Shown: positions 1-6,055 of the stretch, piece by piece
Position numbering within the stretch: position 1 is the first letter of the stretch
Layout: each line of letters begins with the position of its first letter
NCBI GenBank assembly: GCA_003520285.1
Contig: DOVB01000155.1
Coordinates: 1 to 14,770, forward strand
Direction of reading: 5' to 3'
DNA length: 14,770 nucleotides
Origin: Halieaceae bacterium
GTDB lineage: Bacteria > Pseudomonadota > Gammaproteobacteria > Pseudomonadales > Halieaceae
Position numbers and translations under genes: made by a program
Notes under the pieces: generated by a model
Told to the model about the DNA's origin: nothing
The model's database searches: none
Seen by the model: only the letters and a program-made list of their open reading frames with translations

Positions 1-498
1 CTGCAGAGCATCGAGCGCTCGCAGCACTTCGGCAAAATTACGACCTACAGACATTGGATACGTCATCGACAGCTGCAACTTTTTATCGGGACTAAAGATA
101 AACACGACACGCACGCTGGCTGAATCTGCCGCTGTGCGACCGTCGGGTAGGTAGGCATCTGCGGGCAGCATATCGAGTGCTTTTGAAACCGCAAGATCAT
201 CGTCGGCAATGATTGGAAATCCGGCTTTTGCACCAGAGTAGGACTCGATGTCAGCCTTCCAGCCCGCGTGCTCTTCAACTGAGTCTACCGAAAGTCCAAT
301 CACTTTCGTATTGCGCTTTTCCCACTCATCCGCCAACTGCGCAACGGCACCAAACTCTGTGGTACATACGGGTGTGTAGTCTTTTGGATGACTGAACAGA
401 ATAGTCCACTGATCCCCAATAAAATCGTGTAATTTGAAGGTGCCGTGGTCAGTGAGCAACTCTAGATTTGGTACAACTTCGTTAATTCGTAAAGACAT
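1..498 (-). CDS. Peroxiredoxin, 1-Cys Prx6-type (3'-partial)
   Basis: Thiol peroxidase of the AhpC/TSA superfamily, expected to reduce H2O2 and organic or lipid hydroperoxides in the cytosol. Reading leftward from the ATG at 498 gives 166 residues before the window edge cuts the gene; Prx6 proteins are usually about 210-220 residues, so roughly the C-terminal quarter is missing. The Prx6 active-site signature HPKDYTPVCTTE lies at residues 37-48 with the peroxidatic cysteine at C45. GLSVDS (about 85-90) and the SVRVVFIFSPDKK / YPMSVGRN block typical of the subfamily are also present. A GAGGAAAA ribosome binding site lies just before the ATG. The gene is divergent from the AbgT transporter across about 240 bp. 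No peroxide regulator gene is visible beside it. The family call is firm; whether it is strictly 1-Cys cannot be settled because the C-terminus is missing. Confidence 0.93.
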   Translation of the reverse strand, partial: MSLRINEVVPNLELLTDHGTFKLHDFIGDQWTILFSHPKDYTPVCTTEFGAVAQLADEWEKRNTKVIGLSVDSVEEHAGWKADIESYSGAKAGFPIIADDDLAVSKALDMLPADAYLPDGRTAADSASVRVVFIFSPDKKLQLSMTYPMSVGRNFAEVLRALDALQ

Positions 499-539
499 AA
501 TATTTTCCTCGTAAGTGCGTCGTTGAATTTGACCCTTTC

Positions 540-561
540 AATATTAAACAAACTTAATATT
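540..561. promoter_or_regulatory. AT-rich palindrome upstream of peroxiredoxin, candidate operator
   Basis: A perfect 8-bp inverted repeat, AATATTAA and TTAATATT, is separated by ACAAAC. It lies about 40 bp upstream of the peroxiredoxin start, in the 240-bp divergent region where its promoter should be. The arms are too AT-rich to suggest an RNA hairpin or terminator, so a DNA-level role (operator or promoter element) is more likely. It does not match the OxyR spacing pattern. A second, weaker dyad (TGATTT and AAATCA, 593-608) lies nearby. The regulator is unknown. Confidence 0.35.
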
Positions 562-680
562 TGTGATAGTTCGAAAATTAGATGCTTACCATTGATTTTA
601 TTAAATCATGAGTGAATTAAAGCTATCGCCGCAACAAAGAGTGCTCAGAGCGACATATCAGCCAGTAAGAGCATGAGCAC

Positions 681-709
681 TTGACCTACTTACTCGAATA
701 CTTTCCAAT
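681..709 (+). promoter_or_regulatory. Candidate sigma70 promoter for the AbgT-family gene
   Basis: TTGACC (681-686) matches the -35 consensus at five of six positions. A 17-bp spacer separates it from TCCAAT (704-709), which matches the -10 at only four of six. It lies 29 bp before the AbgT-family start codon. Its -10 is weak, so this is a tentative assignment. The gene's ribosome binding site AGGAG (727-731) is clear. Confidence 0.3.
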
Positions 710-737
710 CAAGGTGATTACACCTTAGGAGCAGAGA

Positions 738-2264
738 ATGACAAGTCGAACACGCGGTCAACGCCTCTTAGCATTCATCGAGCGCAGTGGTAACGCCCTG
801 CCCGATCCTGCCATGCTCTTTGTCGGACTACTGGGCGTCGTCTGGCTGCTCTCTGCTCTACTGTCACTCTTCACCTTTGACCTGATCGATCCCAGAACCG
901 GAGCCGCAGTGGTGATTCAGAACCAACTGTCTGGCGAAGCATTCACAGCCTTTACCAGTAGCATGGTTAAGAATTTCGCACAATTCCACCCCATTGGCGT
1001 TGTCTTAGTCGCTATGTTGGGTATTGGCGTGGCCGAGCACACCGGTTTTATTAACGCTGGCCTGAAAGCCCTACTTAGCGCCACAGCCAAGTGGCTTCTC
1101 ACACCCATGGTAATCTTAGTTGGAATTGTTAGCCACACGGCTGCAGATGCGGGATATGTTCTGGTCATTCCTCTTGGCGGGATCATTTTCTATGCCGCAG
1201 GACGTCACCCCTTAGCGGGTATCGCGGCTGCTTTCGCTGGTGTTTCAGGAGGATTCTCTGCCAACTTCGTGCCATCTGCGATCGACCCCATGTTGCAGGG
1301 GATCACGCAATCAGCAGCGCAGTTGATTGCACCTGATATCACTCTAAACCCGCTCAATAACTATTATTTTACTGCGCTTTCATCGGTATTGATTATCGCT
1401 GCAGGTTGGTTTGTTACCGATCGTTTAGTCGAACCTCGACTCGCAGAGACACCTGTTGATGACGATATTGATAGCCCCAACTCGATCGAGCCTTTAACAC
1501 CCAATGAACGGCATGCACTCAGATGGGCTCTCGCATCGATGCTCCTGGCAGCAAGTTTACTCACGCTATCCGCACTACCTGAACAGTCGGCTTGGCGCGG
1601 AGCCGGTGGCACACTCACCGAATTCGGTGCGCCACTGATGAACTCGATCGTTGCGCTCATTTTCTTGCTCTTTCTGTTACCCGCGATCGTTTACGGTATT
1701 GCCGCCGGGACTGTCACAAGCTCGCGAGATGTCATAGAAGGCATGACCAAATCGATGCAAGATATGGCCTATTATCTGGTGATTATGTTTTTTATCGCCC
1801 AGTTCATTTACGCTTTCGGGGCTTCGAACCTAGGCGTCTTGCTCGCGCTTGAAGGCGCGCAGGGCCTGCAAGCACTTGGGTTGCCAGGCGCAGTGACGAT
1901 TACTGGTATCGTGCTACTGACAGCTCTGCTTAATTTGTTCGTGGGCTCAGCCTCAGCAAAATGGGCCTTGCTCGCGCCGATCTTTGTGCCAATGCTAATG
2001 CAATTGGGAATCTCTCCCGACCTTGCTCAAGCCGCATACCGCATAGGCGACTCAACTTCTAACATCATCACCCCATTAATGCCCTATTTCCCCTTAGTGG
2101 TGGTGTACTGCCAGCGCTATGTCAAAGACACCGGGATAGGCACCGTTGTGGCAATGATGCTGCCTTATACGATCAGCTTTCTGGTGCTTTGGACTGCATT
2201 TCTGATAGGTCTGTGGGCGATCGGAGTGCCATTGGGGTTACAATCGAGCTATAGCTACCCCTAA
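738..2264 (+). CDS. AbgT-family transporter
   Basis: Polytopic inner-membrane protein of 508 residues, the usual AbgT length (about 500-520). Known members either import p-aminobenzoyl-glutamate (E. coli AbgT) or export sulfonamide-type antimetabolites (MtrF, YdaH). Hydrophobic helices begin at about residues 26-46 and recur to the C-terminus. Two family signature regions are visible. The first runs about 130-195 (SHTAADAGYVLVIPLGG, then SGGFSANFVPSAIDPMLQGIT). The second runs about 402-455 (VGSASAKWALLAPIFVPML, then GDSTSNIITPLMPYFPLV) and forms the re-entrant substrate-binding core. The start is supported by AGGAG six bases upstream. No abgA/abgB aminobenzoyl-glutamate hydrolase genes lie beside it, so the classical substrate is not supported by context. 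It is followed by a TonB-dependent receptor on the same strand with a 244-bp gap, so probably a separate transcript. The family is firm; the substrate is unknown. Confidence 0.93.
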   Translation: MTSRTRGQRLLAFIERSGNALPDPAMLFVGLLGVVWLLSALLSLFTFDLIDPRTGAAVVIQNQLSGEAFTAFTSSMVKNFAQFHPIGVVLVAMLGIGVAEHTGFINAGLKALLSATAKWLLTPMVILVGIVSHTAADAGYVLVIPLGGIIFYAAGRHPLAGIAAAFAGVSGGFSANFVPSAIDPMLQGITQSAAQLIAPDITLNPLNNYYFTALSSVLIIAAGWFVTDRLVEPRLAETPVDDDIDSPNSIEPLTPNERHALRWALASMLLAASLLTLSALPEQSAWRGAGGTLTEFGAPLMNSIVALIFLLFLLPAIVYGIAAGTVTSSRDVIEGMTKSMQDMAYYLVIMFFIAQFIYAFGASNLGVLLALEGAQGLQALGLPGAVTITGIVLLTALLNLFVGSASAKWALLAPIFVPMLMQLGISPDLAQAAYRIGDSTSNIITPLMPYFPLVVVYCQRYVKDTGIGTVVAMMLPYTISFLVLWTAFLIGLWAIGVPLGLQSSYSYP

Positions 2265-2275
2265 CAGCGCTAGCC

Positions 2276-2310
2276 TACCGCCAGCGGTAACTGATCACTT
2301 CACAAGTGAT
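2276..2310 (+). other. Two adjacent stem-loops after the AbgT-family gene
   Basis: TACCG-ccag-CGGTA (2276-2289) is followed by ATCACTT-cac-AAGTGAT (2294-2310), both perfect stems, starting 12 bases after the stop codon. Neither is followed by a T tract, so this is not a standard intrinsic terminator. It could protect the 3' end of the mRNA or attenuate readthrough. The rest of the 2265-2508 gap shows no convincing promoter or small gene. The weak dyad CGCGT/ACGCG at 2348-2366 is the only other structure I noted. Confidence 0.35.
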
Positions 2311-2508
2311 TGCCACGACTCTGACTGTGCTGGCCAATCTTAGGCAGCGCGTCGATATTTCACGCGTTGTTACAATGTCCCCTCTGTTCTTTTATGCAAG
2401 GATAGTGTTTAATTGATCGACGACCACAAGGGTGGATAGGCGCGTAATGACACACGCTTAGCCAACCATCGAGCTTGTCAACGAAGTAATAATAACGAAG
2501 GGAGCTTC

Positions 2509-4800
2509 ATGATGAATCAGTCAAAACGTAAGGTACTTATTAGCGCAATAAGCTTGGCTCTGGCGAGCCCATTAGTAGGCGCTCAAATGTTAGAGGAGGT
2601 CTTGGTTACGGCTCAGAAACGAGAGCAGACACTAAAAGATGTTCCTATCTCTATTTCGGCGGTTTCAGGAAAAACTCTGGAGAACAGAAGTATCGATGAT
2701 CTAGCATCATTATCTTCATCAATCCCCAATTTTTTTATTAGTGAAAATCAAATCGATTCTACCTTGAGTATTCGCGGCGTAACGACCGGCAACAACAAAG
2801 GTTTTGAGCAATCCGTCGCAATGTATTTCGATGGTATTTCCTATGGTAGGAGTCAGCTCATCAGAACGCCTCTGGTCGATCTTGAGCGCGTGGAAGTGCT
2901 GCGAGGGCCGCAACCGACCCTGTTTGGCAAAAACGCCATCGCAGGTGCAATTAACATTACCTCGGCCAAGCCGACTGAAGAGTTCGAAGGGAAGTTTTCG
3001 GTCTCATACGAATCAGAACATGAAGAGTCTCAAGCGCTGCTCGTGCTATCAGGACCGCTCAGTGACACCGTTCGCGCTCGTGTTGCTGCATCATGGCGAG
3101 ATATGGAAGGCTGGGTATTCAATGAGCAACTTGGCCGTGTTGAGCCACAACGGGAAGAAACCTACTTGCGGACCCAGCTCGAGTGGGACGCCTCGGACAA
3201 TCTGCAAATCAACTTGAAAGCGGAATCAGCACAGTTTGATTCGTATGGCTATGCCATGGAGGCCCTGGCCCCCCAAGATGGCTATAGCTTAGTATTTGCC
3301 GGTCCAATCGCAGTGGAAACCGAAGAAGATTGGGTAAGGGCGTCGGGCGAAGTCCAGAGTATCAACGAGATGACCAATCTCGTGCTAACGGCTAACTACG
3401 ATTATAACGGCTTCACTCTTACCTCGATCACGGGTTTCGTAGATTACAACACCGATGAGATTCTAGATGTTGACTACGTGGGACTTGAACTACTCGATCG
3501 CACGAACCAAACCGAGGATTACACTCAGTGGTCGCAGGAATTGCGGATTGCGTCACCTGGGGATGATAGAGTCAACTACATTGCTGGCGTGTTCTTTCAG
3601 TCAGGCGAAGTCGATGTCACCGATGAGGTCTATCTCGGTAGTTTCCTAGCACTCGCGGGGCCTCCGGTCTCACTCCTAGTGGACTCGTATTGGGATCGCA
3701 CCTTCGACCAGAGCTCCGACATGTACTCGGTCTTTTTCCAAACCGACATCCAACTATCAGACCAACTGGAGTTAACGCTGGGCGCGCGTTACTCCAACGA
3801 AGATAAAGAGGGCTACCGCAAAGTTACACTCGAAAGACTGCCCACCAACTCTACCCCTGCGCCCCTCCTCGCAGCTCTTTGGGCTGGCGTACTGAACACT
3901 GGCGCACATGAGATTGATGGCAGCCGCAACGAAAGCTCTTTTGATCCTCTGGTTCGCTTAAGCTATGACTTCAATGACAATATCACTGGTCACGTGTCTT
4001 ATACCCAAGGCTCAAAAGCCGGTGGCTTTGATATTCGTGGCAACTCTATACCAAGCACACCACTGGTAGCCGTGCCTGGTACCTTCGAGTTTGAGGACGA
4101 AGAAGCCGAGAATATCGAGATTGGTGTCAAAATGCGCTGGGATCGGGCCGAATTGAACGCCACCTACTTCGCGACCGATTACACCGATCTTCAAACCAAT
4201 ATCTTCGATGGAACTCTAAGTTTCTTAGTGCAGAATGCGTCATCCGCTGAAGTAAGAGGCTTTGAGGTCGATGGTCGATATTTGCTGACCGATGGGCTAG
4301 AGCTTTATGCGTCACTCGCATCGCTCGACTATACGTTCACGGACTTCAAAGACAGTCAGTGCGCCTACGGCGAAGCTCCGACCAACGGAATCTACTGTGA
4401 TCGGTCTGGCGAAACTGCGCCCTACGCGCCTGAAACCACGTCAAACTTCGGTTTGGATTACACCCGAGGCTTAAATAATGGACTCGTGTTTGATGCCAAC
4501 CTAAACGTCGATACCTCATCAGAATATTTCATCACCTCGAACCTCGACAAGAATATTGATGAGAGTGGTTACACCAAGCTTGGCGCCCAAATTGGACTGG
4601 GAAGTGAAGATGGCAAATGGCGTGTATCGATCATTGGCGATAACTTAACCGATGAACGGATTAAAGTGATTGGCGGCACCATTCCGCTTGCTCGAACTTT
4701 CGTACGACTGGCGTCGGGCGGAGCACTTGACGGCATTGCCTATGATGCGATTTATGCAAGACCACGCAACATCGCAATCAAGCTCGATTACACGTTCTAA
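2509..4800 (+). CDS. TonB-dependent outer-membrane receptor
   Basis: A 763-residue receptor that takes up a ligand across the outer membrane using TonB-ExbBD energy. A signal peptide occupies about residues 1-25 (basic KRK, hydrophobic core, cleavage likely after VGA). A TonB box-like segment EEVLVTA lies at 29-35. The plug domain holds LSIRGV (about 86-91) and the strongly conserved stretch LERVEVLRGPQPTLFGKN followed by AIAGAINI (125-150). The rest is a beta-barrel with alternating residues, ending in aromatic Phe (LDYTF), the outer-membrane assembly signal. A cysteine pair (C618, C630) in a late extracellular-type loop is common in receptors of this broad class. AGGGAG (2499-2504) precedes two adjacent ATGs at 2509 and 2512; spacing slightly favours 2512. 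The ligand cannot be told from sequence. The neighbouring AbgT-family permease could be an inner-membrane partner (inference). Confidence 0.95.
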   Translation: MMNQSKRKVLISAISLALASPLVGAQMLEEVLVTAQKREQTLKDVPISISAVSGKTLENRSIDDLASLSSSIPNFFISENQIDSTLSIRGVTTGNNKGFEQSVAMYFDGISYGRSQLIRTPLVDLERVEVLRGPQPTLFGKNAIAGAINITSAKPTEEFEGKFSVSYESEHEESQALLVLSGPLSDTVRARVAASWRDMEGWVFNEQLGRVEPQREETYLRTQLEWDASDNLQINLKAESAQFDSYGYAMEALAPQDGYSLVFAGPIAVETEEDWVRASGEVQSINEMTNLVLTANYDYNGFTLTSITGFVDYNTDEILDVDYVGLELLDRTNQTEDYTQWSQELRIASPGDDRVNYIAGVFFQSGEVDVTDEVYLGSFLALAGPPVSLLVDSYWDRTFDQSSDMYSVFFQTDIQLSDQLELTLGARYSNEDKEGYRKVTLERLPTNSTPAPLLAALWAGVLNTGAHEIDGSRNESSFDPLVRLSYDFNDNITGHVSYTQGSKAGGFDIRGNSIPSTPLVAVPGTFEFEDEEAENIEIGVKMRWDRAELNATYFATDYTDLQTNIFDGTLSFLVQNASSAEVRGFEVDGRYLLTDGLELYASLASLDYTFTDFKDSQCAYGEAPTNGIYCDRSGETAPYAPETTSNFGLDYTRGLNNGLVFDANLNVDTSSEYFITSNLDKNIDESGYTKLGAQIGLGSEDGKWRVSIIGDNLTDERIKVIGGTIPLARTFVRLASGGALDGIAYDAIYARPRNIAIKLDYTF

Positions 4801-4813
4801 TCATCGGAAGAAC

Positions 4814-4845
4814 AAAAAGGGTAGAGCTTGCTCTACCCTTTTTTT
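4814..4845. terminator. Strong, probably bidirectional intrinsic terminator
   Basis: A 14-bp perfect inverted repeat (AAAAAGGGTAGAGC and its complement) around a TT centre is followed by seven T residues, starting 13 bases after the receptor stop codon. The arm begins with five A, giving a T run on the minus strand as well. It could therefore also stop transcription of the convergent ferredoxin-NADP reductase gene, although that gene ends 240 bp away. Confidence 0.93.
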
Positions 4846-4894
4846 ATCTTTCATTAACAGTGTGCGGCCTGCGGACTATCTCAGCGGGCGCCGC

Positions 4895-4922
4895 AGAGCA
4901 CAAAGCACAGAGCACAGAGCAC
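4895..4922. repeat. Tandem heptamer repeat, 4 units of AGAGCAC
   Basis: Four consecutive 7-bp units lie in the gap between two convergent genes: AGAGCAC, AAAGCAC, AGAGCAC, AGAGCAC. Only the second unit carries a substitution (G to A). Sequence just downstream (ACAAAAGACGCAGAGG) is similar in composition but out of register. There is no spacer/repeat alternation, so it is not a CRISPR. The rest of the 4846-5086 gap holds only a run of seven C (5022-5028) leading into a small hairpin CCCGC/GCGGG (5026-5040). Confidence 0.85.
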
Positions 4923-5086
4923 AACAAAAGACGCAGAGGCTAAGATAAAAGTAAGTGTCTTAGGATTCTTCTTTGAATCTTGAACCGAAACGACTTTAAA
5001 CCACTCTCAATAACGTAACCACCCCCCCGCCCTCAGCGGGATCGACTTAAAACACCAACTCGCCCAGTCATGCTAACGGAAGGGCT

Positions 5087-5860
5087 TTAGCCGACGAACG
5101 CGCGCTCAATGACGTAATCACCCGCGGTACCCTGATTAGGCGAAATTTGAAATCCCAGTTCATCGAGCAGTGCTGAGGTATCCTTCAGCATTTCCATGCT
5201 GCCACAGATCATCGCTCGGTCGTGCTCAGGATCCAGCATCGGCAGGCCAAGCTTGGCAGCCACAGATCCATCTCGCGTCAAGTCGGTGATTCGACCCTGT
5301 GTTTCGAAGGGCTCGCGCGTGACTGCCGGGTAATACTTGAGCTGTCGACTGGTGTACTCGCCGAGAAACTCATCGTTCATTAAGTCATTGGTAATATAAT
5401 CACGATAGGCAAGGTCAGATACGTTGCGAACGCCGTGAAGTACTACGACATTCTCGTATCGCTCATACACTGCGGGGTCTCGAATAATTGCCATAAACGG
5501 CGCCAGCCCGGTACCGGTCGAGAATAAATAGAGATTCCTTCCGGGATGCAAATCTGCCAACAGGAGTGAGCCAACAGGCTTCTTACCCAGCAGAATCTCG
5601 TCACCGACCTGAATATTGCAAAGACGAGAGGTGAGAGGACCGTCAGGCACTTTGATACTCAAGAACTCAAGATGATCATCGTAGCTCGCGCTAGCAATGG
5701 AATAAGCGCGCAGTAATGGCTTACCGTCGACGGTTAAACCGATCATCGTGAATTGTCCAGTCTCGAAGCGAAACTCGCGAGCACGCTCGGTCTTGAAGCT
5801 GAATAATTTGTCGTTCCAGTGCGTGACATCAGTCACTTTAACAGGATATGTAGCTGCCAT
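5087..5860 (-). CDS. fpr: Ferredoxin--NADP+ reductase (FPR type)
   Basis: A 257-residue FAD enzyme that passes electrons between NADPH and ferredoxin or flavodoxin in the cytosol; in pseudomonads this supports iron-sulfur and oxidative-stress metabolism. The FAD-binding motif RAYSIAS lies at 51-57 and the pyrophosphate loop VPDGPLTSRL at 71-80. The NADP-binding motif GTGLAPF is at 116-122, ICGSMEM at 218-224, and the C-terminal YVIERAFVG at 249-257. Length and motifs match the bacterial FPR family of Azotobacter and Pseudomonas. The start fits family alignment (HWNDKLFSFKT at residues 14-24). The bases directly before ATG read CCTCCT in the mRNA, the opposite of a Shine-Dalgarno sequence; only a minimal GCGAG is available. 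It lies downstream of the E1 gene on the same strand with a 195-bp gap and its own candidate promoter, so it is probably transcribed separately. Confidence 0.94.
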   Translation of the reverse strand: MAATYPVKVTDVTHWNDKLFSFKTERAREFRFETGQFTMIGLTVDGKPLLRAYSIASASYDDHLEFLSIKVPDGPLTSRLCNIQVGDEILLGKKPVGSLLLADLHPGRNLYLFSTGTGLAPFMAIIRDPAVYERYENVVVLHGVRNVSDLAYRDYITNDLMNDEFLGEYTSRQLKYYPAVTREPFETQGRITDLTRDGSVAAKLGLPMLDPEHDRAMICGSMEMLKDTSALLDELGFQISPNQGTAGDYVIERAFVG

Positions 5861-5904
5861 AGGAGGACTCGCGATTAAGGAATAACGTCACAAAAAAGGA
5901 CGCA

Positions 5905-5933
5905 ACTATACCCAAATGAGGCGATAATGACCA
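5905..5933 (-). promoter_or_regulatory. Candidate sigma70 promoter for fpr
   Basis: On the minus strand, TGGTCA (5928-5933, four of six to the -35 consensus) is followed after 17 bp by TATAGT (5905-5910, five of six to the -10). Transcription would begin near 5898, giving a leader of about 35-40 bases. No other clear promoter or small gene is seen in the 5861-6055 gap. Confidence 0.4.
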
Positions 5934-6055
5934 GCCAACACAGACTGAGAAATGAGTGCCAAGGCCACCCAAAAGGCTTCACCCTCCTGCTGTAACCAGT
6001 CTTTGGAGCTTCAGAGAATCCAGCGCGACGCCGCCTAGCTCAAGGCTCAAATCCA

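Noticed and set aside
593..608. TGATTT/AAATCA dyad resembling an FNR/Crp-type half-site pair
   Set aside because: The spacing does not fit the TTGAT-N4-ATCAA pattern and AT-rich 6-bp dyads are expected by chance, so it is only mentioned beside the better palindrome.
2804..3217. Overlapping open frame within the TonB-dependent receptor suggesting a frameshift
   Set aside because: The receptor frame is intact through plug and barrel; the overlapping frame is compositionally a shadow.
4895..4922. Possible CRISPR fragment
   Set aside because: The 7-base units abut with no spacers and no cas genes are present.
5026..5040. CCCGC/GCGGG hairpin as the fpr terminator
   Set aside because: On the minus strand it is followed by a G run rather than T residues; the strong terminator further on is the better candidate.
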